DNA of 46,261 nucleotides from Thermoplasmata archaeon (GCA_030039715.1 JASHVA010000033.1:1-46261); one strand, 5' to 3'; shown: positions 37,672 to 45,269, counted from the first letter of the stretch. Program-made: numbers and translations. Notes: generated by a model not told the origin, from the sequence alone.

Positions 37672-38340
37672 TCAGCGGTACGATTCCTTCGCGTACGACG
37701 CGCCCTTCGGGTACTTCTCCTTGAGGTGCGCGACGAACTTCTCCGGCGTCTTTTCGAGGTGGGCGGCGTACCACTGCACGACCACGTCGCGCAGCACCTT
37801 GTGGAGCTCCTTGACGTCCGCCTCCTCTTCCGCGGCGTCGTAGAGCACGGCCTGGCTCATCATCCGCATCCAGCCGGAGTAGCGGTGGTAGCTCTCGCCG
37901 TCGCACCACTCGAAGATCGAACGGACGTGCGTCTTCCCCTCCGGGGTGCGGTAGTACCACGTACGCAGCGTGAAGCCGACCCATCCGGACGCCCGGTCCG
38001 CGAGCTCGATCGTCTTGACGGCGCCGAAGTCGAAGCTGTCGCGGAACGTCCAGGTCGTGGGGTACTCGACGAACGTCGCGAACAGCGTCTGCGACGGGTC
38101 GATCGTGAGGTGGACCCCGATCTCCTCGAACTGGTTGTGGACCTCCCAGAGGTCCTGGAGGAGGCGTTGGTTCAGCTTGGCCCGGTGCGTGACGTCCTCC
38201 CCCGTCTTCGCGCCCGCGGCCTGCTGGGTCCGAACCAGCTCGCTCTTGAGCGAGCTCACGAAGTCGTCCTCCGGTTTCGACTCCACGGCCGGGACTTCGG
38301 GGTTCGGGTCCGGCGCAGCCTTACGTGCTCGACGTGCCAT
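37672..38340 (-). CDS. Hypothetical protein, unknown function
   Basis: 222 residues. Not recognised. A basic N-terminus (MARRARKAAPDPNPEVPAVE) is followed by a helical segment, then an aromatic-rich beta-looking core (FATFVEYPTTWTFRDSFDFG, WVGFTLRTWYYRTPEGKTHV, FEWCDGESYHRYSGWMRMM) and a helical C-terminus with KFVAHLKEKYPKGASYAKES. No membrane segment and no clear metal or nucleotide motif. The TATA-like TTTATATC (about 38374-38381 read leftward) sits 35-40 bp upstream, so it has its own strong promoter back-to-back with the dnaG promoter. Probably well expressed and lineage-specific. Confidence 0.7.
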   Translation of the reverse strand: MARRARKAAPDPNPEVPAVESKPEDDFVSSLKSELVRTQQAAGAKTGEDVTHRAKLNQRLLQDLWEVHNQFEEIGVHLTIDPSQTLFATFVEYPTTWTFRDSFDFGAVKTIELADRASGWVGFTLRTWYYRTPEGKTHVRSIFEWCDGESYHRYSGWMRMMSQAVLYDAAEEEADVKELHKVLRDVVVQWYAAHLEKTPEKFVAHLKEKYPKGASYAKESYR

Positions 38341-38373
38341 GAGAAGCGACTCCGGCGCGGTCTATCGGGGTCC

Positions 38374-38381
38374 GATATAAA
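38374..38381 (-). promoter_or_regulatory. TATA-like box of the 222-residue hypothetical gene
   Basis: Read leftward, TTTATATC, one of the most AT-rich octamers in this part of the window, centred about 37 bp before the ATG at 38340. Confidence 0.55.
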
Positions 38382-38472
38382 GAGTGTATTCCTCCAGCGG
38401 CGATTTTCTCGCCGGCGGCGCGGAGGTCGTCCGAACTCCGCGGTTTCGACCGCTTGCCCCGCCACCCCGTCC

Positions 38473-38480
38473 CTTAAATA
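38473..38480 (+). promoter_or_regulatory. TATA-like box upstream of dnaG
   Basis: CTTAAATA in GC-rich surroundings (CCCTTAAATACCC). A start about 25 bp downstream would be near 38502, almost 200 bp before the dnaG ATG, so it predicts an unusually long leader or a separate small RNA. Confidence 0.55.
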
Positions 38481-38501
38481 CCCACCCCGGATGTTGTCGT
38501 T

Positions 38502-38700
38502 TGGAAGGACATTCCCGGAGGCGGACGGAGGCAAGCTCCGAACGTCGCCAGGAGATCCCGGACTCACGACTCATGCTCCGCCCCTTCGTCTGTCGTAGGC
38601 TCGGCGAATCGCCCGGCGTCGCTCGGCGCTGCTGACTCCTCCTCGGGGAAGGCCTCCCGCAGTGCGGGAGATTCACCTTCCGAAGGAGCAACAGAAACCC
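38502..38700 (+). other. Long leader or possible small RNA before dnaG
   Basis: Part of the 360-bp gap 38341-38700, in which no protein gene is supported. Two hairpins can be drawn: CGGAG-GCAAG-CTCCG (38526-38540) inside an outer GGCG/CGCC pair (38520-38549), and a perfect CTCCCGC-AGT-GCGGGAG (38654-38670) just before dnaG. Shine-Dalgarno-like AAGGAG at about 38683-38688 precedes the ATG. The short frame starting at ATG 38491 lies upstream of the expected transcript start, so it is not called. No match to 7S RNA or RNase P RNA was recognised. Confidence 0.4.
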
Positions 38701-40035
38701 ATGACCAACGACCCCAGCGCCGCGAAATACCAAGTACGAGCCCGGATCGCCGCCGAAGGCGTCATCGACAAGCCCGACGTCGTCGGCGCGGTCTTCGGAC
38801 AGACCGAGGGCCTGCTCGGCGACGAGCTCGACCTGAGGGACCTGCAGAAGTCCGGCCGCATCGGCCGGATCGAGGTCGAGATCGACAGCCGCAAGGGAAA
38901 GAGCGAGGGCGAGATCGTCATCCCGTCGTCGCTCGACCAGGTGGAGACCGCGATCCTCGCCTCCGCGCTCGAGACCGTCGACCGCATCGGCCCGTGCCGG
39001 GCGAAGATCGAGGTCGTCAGCGTCGAAGACATCCGCATCTCGAAGCGCCAGAAGGTCGTCGACCGCGCGAAGGAGATCCTCGCCCGGCTCCAGGAGGAGT
39101 CGAAGGGCGTCGGGATCGACCTCACCGAGGCCGTCCGCAAGGGCGTCCAGGTCGACGAGATAACGACCTACGGCCCGGAGCATCTCCCCGCCGGCCCGAA
39201 CATCGACCAGGCCGACGCGCTCATCGTCGTCGAAGGCCGCTCGGACGTCCTGAACCTCCTGCGGTGCGGCATCAAGAACGTCATCGCGGTCGAGGGGACG
39301 AGCGTCCCGCAGACCGTGAAGGACCTCTCCCGCGGAAAGACGGTCACCGCGTTCACGGACGGCGACCGCGCCGGCGAACTGATCCTGCGCGAGATGCTGC
39401 AGACGATGGACCTCGATTTCGTCGCCCGCGCGCCGCGCGGGAGCGAGGTCGAGGAGCTGACGCAGAAGCAGCTCCTGAAGTGCCTCCGGAACAAGATCCC
39501 GATCAACCAGTACCTGGAGATGAGCGGGTTCGAGTCGACCGGAGCGACGCGCGAGCCGCGGGACGACCGCGGCGAGCGCAACGAGCGGCGGGACGACCGC
39601 CGCGACGACCGGAACTCCGAGCGCGGACGCCGCGACGACCGCGAGCGCGAACGCGAGCGGATGCCGCCGCCCGAGCGGCTGCCCCCGCCCCCGCCGCCTC
39701 CGGCGGCGGCCTCGCCGCTCCCGCCGGACCTCCAGCGGTACTTCGACCTCCTCGGCGGCGTCGAGAACGCCTCGCGCGCGATCTTCGTGGGCGAGGACGA
39801 CTCCGTAGTCGGCGAGGCGCCGATCAAGGAGATGTTCGACGCGATCGCGACCCTCCCCGCCCAGGCGAAGGCCGTCATCTTCGACGGCATCGTGAGCCAG
39901 CGGCTCCTCGACGTCGCCCAGGAGAAGGGGATCGGCACCGTCGTCGCGACCCGATTGGGACCGGTCGGAAAGATACCGGAATCGCTGCGGATCTACACGA
40001 AGGCCGACCTCGCCGGACCGAGCGGTCCGCGGTAG
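38701..40035 (+). CDS. dnaG: Archaeal DnaG-like primase/exosome subunit
   Basis: TOPRIM protein; archaeal DnaG is found in the RNA exosome and has primase activity in vitro. 444 residues from the ATG at 38701. TOPRIM motifs: VVEGRSDVLNLL (Glu178) and TDGDRAGELILRE (Asp220, Asp222). The N-terminal archaeal-specific part has YQVRARIAAEGVIDKPDVVG and FGQTEGLLGDELDLRDLQ, and the C-terminal helical domain contains KEMFDAIATLPAQAKAVIFDG. Between them, residues 283-342 are a low-complexity linker: Arg/Asp/Glu repeats, then a polyproline stretch. An upstream in-frame GTG at 38662 is not used, because the known N-terminus begins with KYQVR. Confidence 0.93.
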   Translation: MTNDPSAAKYQVRARIAAEGVIDKPDVVGAVFGQTEGLLGDELDLRDLQKSGRIGRIEVEIDSRKGKSEGEIVIPSSLDQVETAILASALETVDRIGPCRAKIEVVSVEDIRISKRQKVVDRAKEILARLQEESKGVGIDLTEAVRKGVQVDEITTYGPEHLPAGPNIDQADALIVVEGRSDVLNLLRCGIKNVIAVEGTSVPQTVKDLSRGKTVTAFTDGDRAGELILREMLQTMDLDFVARAPRGSEVEELTQKQLLKCLRNKIPINQYLEMSGFESTGATREPRDDRGERNERRDDRRDDRNSERGRRDDRERERERMPPPERLPPPPPPPAAASPLPPDLQRYFDLLGGVENASRAIFVGEDDSVVGEAPIKEMFDAIATLPAQAKAVIFDGIVSQRLLDVAQEKGIGTVVATRLGPVGKIPESLRIYTKADLAGPSGPR

Positions 40036-40127
40036 GTCGGCGCCCCGGCACCGCACGCGGCGCCGCGGGTCCCTCCGGGGCCCGCGGCGAACCTCTTTTG
40101 ACGACTCTCCCGCTTTCGGAGAGCACC

Positions 40128-41675
40128 GTGAGCACGACGAACGGCGAGCCGCAGCGGCGCCCGCCGCTCGCGGTCAACGAGATCGAGACGACCGCCGACA
40201 TCCCCATCCCGACCGACCCGCTCGCGCGGGTCATCGGCCAGGAGAAGGCGGTCGAGATCGCCCGGATCGCCGCGTACCAGCACCGGCACCTCCTCCTCGT
40301 CGGACCGCCGGGCGTCGGGAAGTCGATGACGGCGCAGGCGCTCGCTCTCCACCTCGACCGGCCCCGGACCGAGCTGCGCGTCGTGCACAACCCCGAGAAC
40401 CCCGAGCGGCCGAGCATCGAGGTCGTTTCCCGCGAGGAGGTCTACCGCGAACGCGAGGCGGCTCGCTCGGTCGAGGGCGAGCTGATCCAACCGACCGACG
40501 CCCCGGCCTCCGTCGCCGAGCGGCTCGGCTACCGGTGCCCGCGCTGCAGCTTCTACTCCCTGCCGACCGAGCGGTTCTGCCCGAGCTGCGGCAACGTGAA
40601 GCAGGTGATCCCCGGCGGAGCCGGGAGCGGCAACCCGTTCCGGGACCTCGTGGGGGGGATCCTCGAGCTCACCGCCTCCCCCGGCGGCAACCCGCAGGAG
40701 AGCGTCCGTACGACGCGCCTGCGGAACGGCGTCGAGGAGGTCGTCGCCTACGAGCGGGCCGGCGACAAGATCAAGGTCCTCGACCAGCGGGCGCTCGAGC
40801 GACGCCGGACGCTCCAGCACGAGAGCCCGCGCAAGGTCCTCGTCAAGCTCGACCGGAACACGTTCGTGATGGCGACGGGCGCGAGCGAGACCGAGCTGCT
40901 CGGAGACGTCCGCCACGACCCGTACGGCGGGCATCCCCAGCTTGGGACGCTCCCCTACGAGCGCGTGATCGCGGGCGCGATCCACGAGGCGCACGACGGC
41001 GTGCTCTTCCTCGACGAGCTGCCGCACCTCGGCTTCCTCCAGCGGCACATCCTCACCGCGATGCAGGAGAAGCGATTCCCCATCACCGGCCGCAACCCGC
41101 AGTCCGGCGGGGCGGCCGTGCGGGTCGACAACGTCCCGTGCGACTTCATCCTCGTCGCGGCGGCCAACATCCAGGACATCCACCGGATCCTCTCGCCGCT
41201 CCGCTCGCGGATCGCGGGCAGTGGCTACGAGGTCCTGCTCGAAACGACGATGCCCGACTCGGACGCGAACCGCGTGCGGCTCGCCCAGTTCTGCGCCCAG
41301 GAGATCGCGGCGGACGGACGGATCCGTCCCGCGACGCGCGACGCCGTCCTCGAGCTGATCCAGGAGGCCCGGCGCCGGGCCGAGGCGCTCGACGGCCGCC
41401 GCAACGCCCTCACGCTCCGGCTCCGCGAGCTCGGAGGACTCATCCGGACCGCGGGGGACCTCGCCGCGGTGGCGGGCAGCACGTACCTCGAGGCGGCCCA
41501 CGTCCGCGAGGCGCTCGCGCGCGCCCGCTCGATCGAGGAGCAGATCAAGGAGGCGTACGGTTCGCTCCAGGGCGGCCTCCGCCAGGAGACGACCGAGGCG
41601 CAGCGCCAGTCGATGGGCTACTACCACTGGAACGACCACCCGGACCCGGGCCAGTTCCCGGGCGGGTACGGCTAA
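40128..41675 (+). CDS. LonB-type AAA+ ATPase with zinc ribbon and no protease domain
   Basis: 515 residues that follow archaeal membrane LonB through the ATPase module: RVIGQEKAVEIARIAAYQHRH, Walker A GPPGVGKS (59-66), FVMATGASETELLGDVRHDP, GVLFLDELPHL (Walker B), the NVPCDFILVAAANIQDIH stretch (sensor 1), and RLRELGGLIRTAGDLAAVAG. Two features differ from LonB: where LonB has its membrane helices there is a zinc ribbon, CPRC-x10-CPSC (Cys137, 140, 151, 154), and the protein ends at about the point where the Ser-Lys protease domain should begin. So it is soluble and cannot be a protease by itself. The GTG at 40128 is about 30 bp from a TATA-like CTCTTTTG; TTG at 40098 is an alternative. Confidence 0.88.
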   Translation: MSTTNGEPQRRPPLAVNEIETTADIPIPTDPLARVIGQEKAVEIARIAAYQHRHLLLVGPPGVGKSMTAQALALHLDRPRTELRVVHNPENPERPSIEVVSREEVYREREAARSVEGELIQPTDAPASVAERLGYRCPRCSFYSLPTERFCPSCGNVKQVIPGGAGSGNPFRDLVGGILELTASPGGNPQESVRTTRLRNGVEEVVAYERAGDKIKVLDQRALERRRTLQHESPRKVLVKLDRNTFVMATGASETELLGDVRHDPYGGHPQLGTLPYERVIAGAIHEAHDGVLFLDELPHLGFLQRHILTAMQEKRFPITGRNPQSGGAAVRVDNVPCDFILVAAANIQDIHRILSPLRSRIAGSGYEVLLETTMPDSDANRVRLAQFCAQEIAADGRIRPATRDAVLELIQEARRRAEALDGRRNALTLRLRELGGLIRTAGDLAAVAGSTYLEAAHVREALARARSIEEQIKEAYGSLQGGLRQETTEAQRQSMGYYHWNDHPDPGQFPGGYG

Positions 41676-41776
41676 CCGGCCCGGTCCGCCCCCCGAGTCG
41701 GGAGCGATTCGGGACCGATTCCGGTGTCTTCCTCTACAACCCGCATGGACTAGGCCGCCCCTCCCGGAATCTGGAG

Positions 41777-41784
41777 GTGAAGCG
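41777..41784 (+). promoter_or_regulatory. Strong Shine-Dalgarno region before the polyproline gene
   Basis: The bases just before the ATG at 41785 read GGAGGTGAAGCG (about 41773-41784), the complete archaeal anti-16S core GGAGGTGA at near-ideal spacing. Its strength agrees with a highly translated surface protein and confirms the start. Confidence 0.65.
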
Positions 41785-42168
41785 ATGGCCACGAAGAGAA
41801 CCGTCGTGATCGCGGCGCTCGGAGCGGTCGTCGGCGTGCTCGTGCTCGCCCTGGCGCTCGGCTCGGCATTCGCCGCGGAGACGTCGGTCCACACCGACGC
41901 CGCGAGCGCGACCGCGGGCGACAACGCGACGTGCCCGACCCGCAACGACACCGGGAACACGACCGGCAACGCGAGCGCCCCGCCACCGCCCCCACCGCCG
42001 CCCCCGCCCCCTCCCCCGCCCCCTCGGGGCGAGAACGGGACGGGTAACTACACCGGCAACGAGACCGGCAATGCGACCGGTCCCGTCCCCGGCTGCGGCG
42101 GCGCGGGCGGGCCGCCCGGCGGATGCGGCAACATGAGCGCCGCGGCGGCGACCCGGGACGACACGTAG
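41785..42168 (+). CDS. Secreted or anchored polyproline protein with many glycosylation sequons
   Basis: 127 residues. Signal/anchor helix VVIAALGAVVGVLVLALALG with an AFA-AE cleavage-like site, then a Thr/Asn-rich region, 15 consecutive prolines, a Gly/Asn-rich region and a Gly-rich end with three Cys (CGGAGGPPGGCG and a nearby NATCP). Nine Asn-x-Ser/Thr sequons suggest heavy N-glycosylation at the cell surface. Not recognised; it looks like a surface spacer or stalk rather than an enzyme. Translation of 15 prolines would need aIF5A. The ATG at 41785 has GGAGGTGA five bases upstream. Confidence 0.75.
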   Translation: MATKRTVVIAALGAVVGVLVLALALGSAFAAETSVHTDAASATAGDNATCPTRNDTGNTTGNASAPPPPPPPPPPPPPPPRGENGTGNYTGNETGNATGPVPGCGGAGGPPGGCGNMSAAAATRDDT

Positions 42169-42224
42169 CGGGCTCGGCCGAACCCCTTCGGGGCGCCGGG
42201 AGGCGCCCCCCTCCCGGCGCCCGT

Positions 42225-42686
42225 TCACTCGAGACTGAGCGTGAGGAAGACCACGAGGGCCACGGTTTCGAGCGCCGCGCCCACGGACAGGAATCCGCCG
42301 AGGTTTCCCGGGCTGAGACCGAAGAGGGCGAAGACGAACGGCGAGCTCGCGACCGTCTCGATGAGGAGCGCTCCGAGGAAGACGACCAGGCCGAGCGCGA
42401 ACTGGGCGCGGGTTTCGGTGTACGTCCGGAGATAGACCGCGAGCAACGCGACGAGGAGGGCGCAGTCGATCGCCGATAGCATCGCGAAGAGCTCGGCGAC
42501 GGCGAGGGGCGCCGGCGGGCCGTGCGGCGGAGGGCCACCGGGGCCACCCTTCACCGGCCACAGGACGATCTCCACGAGCCCGACCACGACGCCGAGCGCG
42601 AGCACGATCGGCACCCAGGGCCACGCGCCCCACGACCGCCTCGCTCCGTCGGAGTTGCCCGCGCTCGCCGCGTTCGCTTCCGTCAT
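42225..42686 (-). CDS. Four-helix membrane protein paired with an HTH regulator
   Basis: 153 residues with about four membrane segments (WVPIVLALGVVVGLVEIVLW, AIDCALLVALLAVYLRTY, FALGLVVFLGALLIETVA, VGAALETVALVVFLTLSL). Not recognised. A Gly/Pro-rich loop (KGGPGGPPPHGPPAPL) follows helix 1. The ATG overlaps the stop of the ArsR-like regulator (ATGA at 42683-42686), a two-gene arrangement in which a winged-helix protein often controls, or is modulated by, its membrane partner. The 3' end faces the polyproline protein gene. Confidence 0.7.
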   Translation of the reverse strand: MTEANAASAGNSDGARRSWGAWPWVPIVLALGVVVGLVEIVLWPVKGGPGGPPPHGPPAPLAVAELFAMLSAIDCALLVALLAVYLRTYTETRAQFALGLVVFLGALLIETVASSPFVFALFGLSPGNLGGFLSVGAALETVALVVFLTLSLE

Positions 42687-42973
42687 CGTTTCGCCTTCCG
42701 TTCGAGGATGTGTTCGAGGTCGGCCCAGCGGGCCTCGAGCGTCGCCGAGACCGAGTAGACCTGCCCGTAGTGCTCCCCCGTCGTCTCGACCAGGTGGTTC
42801 GCGAGGAGCACGCGCAGGTGGTGGCGCACGGTCGTGTAGTCGAGACCGAGCGTGGTCGCGAGCTGCTGGGCGTTCCGCGGCTCGCGGCGGAGCGCCCGGA
42901 GGACCGCCGCCCTCGTCGGCGCGCCCGCGCTACTGCCGAGCAGCCACCACAGGAGCCGCGTGAAGCTGTCCAC
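42683..42973 (-). CDS. ArsR-type winged-helix transcription regulator
   Basis: 96 residues from the GTG at 42971-42973. A winged helix-turn-helix is clear: SAGAPTRAAVLRALRREPRN, AQQLATTLGLDYTTVRHHLR (recognition helix), VLLANHLVETTGEHYGQVYS (wing), then a C-terminal helix ARWADLEHILERKAKR. No cysteines, so not a metal-thiolate sensor. This form resembles small archaeal regulators encoded with membrane proteins. A TATA-like AAGTAAAGTA (43005-43014, read leftward) lies 37 bp upstream. The longer open frame, which would cross the tRNA-Val gene, is rejected. Confidence 0.85.
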   Translation of the reverse strand: MDSFTRLLWWLLGSSAGAPTRAAVLRALRREPRNAQQLATTLGLDYTTVRHHLRVLLANHLVETTGEHYGQVYSVSATLEARWADLEHILERKAKR

Positions 42974-43114
42974 CGGAACCGGGGCCGGGATGGTGGCGCG
43001 CCGTACTTTACTTTGCGAGCCGGCCGCGACGGCCCCGAGCGGGGCGGACGACGTTCGACCGACGTGGGCGGGGAGCACGGGGGGACCCGACCGGTGGGAA
43101 GTCGCCGGACGCTC

Positions 43115-43130
43115 TTGGGAATCCTCCCAA
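43115..43130. repeat. Small inverted repeat upstream of the ArsR-like gene
   Basis: TTGGGA (43115-43120), ATCC, TCCCAA (43125-43130). It lies in the 245-bp gap 42974-43218, about 100 bp upstream of the regulator's TATA-like box. Nothing else but the regulator promoter and the tRNA-Val TATA-like box is seen in this gap. Confidence 0.35.
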
Positions 43131-43186
43131 ATCTCTCCCGAATCGGCGCGCGACCCGGGGCGCCGGGGTGCGGCGGTTCCGACAGG

Positions 43187-43192
43187 GATAAG
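43187..43192 (+). promoter_or_regulatory. TATA-like box of tRNA-Val
   Basis: ATAAGA-like AT island (GGGATAAGAG) about 29 bp before the first tRNA base, the expected distance for an archaeal promoter starting at or near the mature 5' end. Confidence 0.5.
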
Positions 43193-43218
43193 AGCGGGTC
43201 GTCGGTGGCCGCCCGCAC

Positions 43219-43291
43219 GGGCGCGTAGTCTAGTGGTTATGACGTCACCCTGACACGGTGAAGGTCGCCAGTTCGAATCTGGCCGCGCCCA
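43219..43291 (+). tRNA. tRNA-Val (anticodon GAC)
   Basis: 73-nt cloverleaf. Acceptor GGGCGCG (43219-43225) pairs with CGCGCCC (43284-43290), discriminator A at 43291. D arm TAGTCTAGTGG; anticodon arm TCACC-CTGACAC-GGTGA with anticodon GAC; T arm GCCAG-TTCGAAT-CTGGC. No intron and no encoded CCA. Confidence 0.96.
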
Positions 43292-43326
43292 CCTGACCCC
43301 GCTCGATTCCGCCCGGAGCGCTCTCG

Positions 43327-43803
43327 TCACTCGGGAGGGGGCGGCCCGCTCTGGGCCCGCTCCCGCAGTCGGTCGAGCCACATCTGATGGAAGTCGCTCA
43401 TATGACGGGGTCGGACCGCGTGGTTGAGCCGCGGGAGGACGCCGTTCTGCGACTCCTCGGTGAGGACGTGGCAGCCGTCGGCCCTCCGCTCGATCAGCCA
43501 GGCGTGGTAGACGTCGAGCCCCCCGGCCCGTCCGTTCCACGCGAGCCGCTCGGGGGGAGCGAACTCCTCGACCCGAGAGCGGAGCGAGACGCCGAACGTC
43601 TTCCAGGAGAACTCGCTGCCGGCGCGGAGCTCCGCGCCGCCGTCGGCGAGCGCCACGTGGTGGGAGTTCGGGTACCAGCTCGGCCAGAGGGGGGCGCGGA
43701 CCAGCCAGGCCCAGACGACCTCGGGCGCGGCCGGGATGTCGATCTCGTTCCGCACGTGGACGGCCGCCCGGTCCGGACGGTACCGCTCGGGCCAGTGGAT
43801 CAC
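43327..43803 (-). CDS. SRPBCC-family (polyketide cyclase/START-like) protein
   Basis: 158 residues with the helix-grip fold used to bind hydrophobic ligands. Seen: VRNEIDIPAAPEVVWAWLVR (the usual first strand plus helix), WPSWYPNSHHVALADGG, FSWKTFGVSLRSRVEEFAPP, RLAWNGRAGGLDVYHAWLIE and the long last helix HMSDFHQMWLDRLRERA. Ligand and role unknown. A lone gene between tRNA-Val and the transhydrogenase operon; context gives no clue. Confidence 0.82.
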   Translation of the reverse strand: MIHWPERYRPDRAAVHVRNEIDIPAAPEVVWAWLVRAPLWPSWYPNSHHVALADGGAELRAGSEFSWKTFGVSLRSRVEEFAPPERLAWNGRAGGLDVYHAWLIERRADGCHVLTEESQNGVLPRLNHAVRPRHMSDFHQMWLDRLRERAQSGPPPPE

Positions 43804-43877
43804 GTGCTAGGGCATGACACGCCCGGCTCATCCCCTTTACGCCGGACTCACCGGCTTGACCCGTCGCGCCGGACGGC

Positions 43878-45269
43878 CTAGCCGGACCGCTTCAGCGCCT
43901 GCACGAGCTTCGCGACGACCTGCTGCGCATCCCCGTAGAGCATCCGGCAGTTGTCCTTGTAGAAGAGGTCGTTCTCGATCCCCGCGAACCCCTTCCCCTG
44001 GCCGCGCTTGATGACGAGCACGTTCTTCGCCTGGTCGACGTCGAGGATCGGCATCCCCTGGAGCGGGCTCCCGGCGCGGCGCGCCGCCGGGTTCACGACG
44101 TCGTTCGCCCCGATCACGAGGACGACGTCCGTGTTCGCGAACTCCGGGTTGATCTCGTCGCGGTCGTAGAGCTTGTCGTAGCTGATGCCGGCCTCGGCGA
44201 GGAGGACGTTCATGTGGCCGGGCATGCGGCCCGCGACCGGGTGGATCGCGAACTTCACGCTCACGCCCTTCGCCTCGAGGAGGTCGGAGAGCTCCCTCAC
44301 CTTCCCCTGCGCCTGGGCGACCGCCATCCCGTACCCGGGCGCGATCACGACCTGATTCGCGTACGCCATCAGGACCGCGGCGTCCTCGACCTCGATCGGC
44401 TTCATCGTGCCCTGGACCGTGACGCCCGTCTCCTCGGTCGCGCCGAACGCACCGAAGACGACGTTCGAGATCGACCGGTTCATCGCCCGCGCCATGAGCA
44501 CGGTCAGGAGCGAGCCGGCCGCGCCGACGAGCACGCCCGCGATCACCATCGCGTAGCCCGCGTCGCCAAGCGGGCCGTTGACGAGCGCGAAGCCGTCGAG
44601 CGCGACCGCGATCCCCGTGAGGGCGTTGAACATGCTGATCACGACCGGCATGTCGGCGCCGCCGATCGGGAGCGTCAGCAGGATCCCGTAGAGGAGGAGC
44701 AGGAGGAAGAACGGCAGGAGGAAGATCGTCTCGACGCGCACGACGGAGTAGACGCCGAAGGCGACGCCGACGACCAGGATCGCGAGGTTCACCGGCTGGC
44801 GGGCCGGGAGCACGATCGGCTTCTGGCGCATCCAGCCCTGGAGCTTCAGGAACGCGATGACGCTCCCCGCGATCGAGATCGACCCGATCACCGCCCCCGC
44901 GACGCTGAGGCCGGCGTCGGCGGGGTTATTCAGCGACGAGAGCAGGACGACGCCCGCGATCGCGGCCGCCGCGCCGCCGCCCATCCCGTTGAAGACGGCG
45001 ACCATCTGGGGCATCGCCGTCATCTGGACGACCCGGGCCCAGTAGTAGCCGATCCCGCCGCCGACGATGACGCCGACGGCGATCAGGAGGAAGTTCGAGA
45101 GGCCGGGGCTGAAGAACGTCGCGACGACCGCGGCGAGCATCGCCGCGCCGGCGTAGACGATCCCGCGCCGGGCCGTCTCGGGCGAGCTCATCGCCTTGAG
45201 GCCGAGGATGAAGGCGAGGACCGCGACGACGTAGACCGCGTCGATGACGGTGCCGACCCACGCGGTCAC
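43878..45269 (-). CDS. pntB: NAD(P) transhydrogenase subunit beta
   Basis: Membrane and NADP-binding subunit of the proton-translocating transhydrogenase, which uses the proton gradient to make NADPH from NADH. 463 residues: about nine helices (from VIDAVYVVAVLAFILGLKAM onward), SSPETARRGI, the MPVVISMFNALTGIAVALDG region, then the soluble domain III with VVIAPGYGMAVAQAQGKVRE, VKFAIHPVAGRMPGHMNVLL, DVVLVIGANDVVNPAAR, and DQAKNVLVIKRGQGKGFAG. The start is a GTG at 45267-45269 overlapping the small subunit's stop. It has the three-gene organisation. It links well with the aerobic respiratory chain in this window. Confidence 0.95.
   Translation of the reverse strand: MTAWVGTVIDAVYVVAVLAFILGLKAMSSPETARRGIVYAGAAMLAAVVATFFSPGLSNFLLIAVGVIVGGGIGYYWARVVQMTAMPQMVAVFNGMGGGAAAAIAGVVLLSSLNNPADAGLSVAGAVIGSISIAGSVIAFLKLQGWMRQKPIVLPARQPVNLAILVVGVAFGVYSVVRVETIFLLPFFLLLLLYGILLTLPIGGADMPVVISMFNALTGIAVALDGFALVNGPLGDAGYAMVIAGVLVGAAGSLLTVLMARAMNRSISNVVFGAFGATEETGVTVQGTMKPIEVEDAAVLMAYANQVVIAPGYGMAVAQAQGKVRELSDLLEAKGVSVKFAIHPVAGRMPGHMNVLLAEAGISYDKLYDRDEINPEFANTDVVLVIGANDVVNPAARRAGSPLQGMPILDVDQAKNVLVIKRGQGKGFAGIENDLFYKDNCRMLYGDAQQVVAKLVQALKRSG

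Noticed and set aside
36250..38598. A 782-codon rightward frame spanning the PolD small subunit and the hypothetical gene.
   Set aside because: It crosses two genes and the promoter region, with low-complexity translation. Antisense shadow.
38491..38598. Short 35-codon frame (starts MLSFGRTFPEAD) upstream of dnaG.
   Set aside because: Its ATG is only about 10 bp from the TATA-like box, so it lies upstream of the expected transcript start.
38500..38700. Considered as 7S (SRP) RNA because of local GGAAGG and GAGCAACAG strings.
   Set aside because: Too short, and the Alu-domain UGUAAC-type motif and helix 8 core are not found.
41985..42030. C-rich run considered as a satellite or sequencing artefact.
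   Set aside because: It keeps the reading frame and uses four different proline codons, which fits a real polyproline tract.
43387..43410. CATATG at about 43399 tested as another GTAC-spaced promoter.
   Set aside because: No GTAC at six bases on either strand, and it lies inside the SRPBCC coding region.
42974..43831. Upstream extension of the ArsR-like frame through tRNA-Val and the SRPBCC gene.
   Set aside because: It would read through a tRNA gene and antisense to another gene; the winged-helix domain starts at the GTG used.
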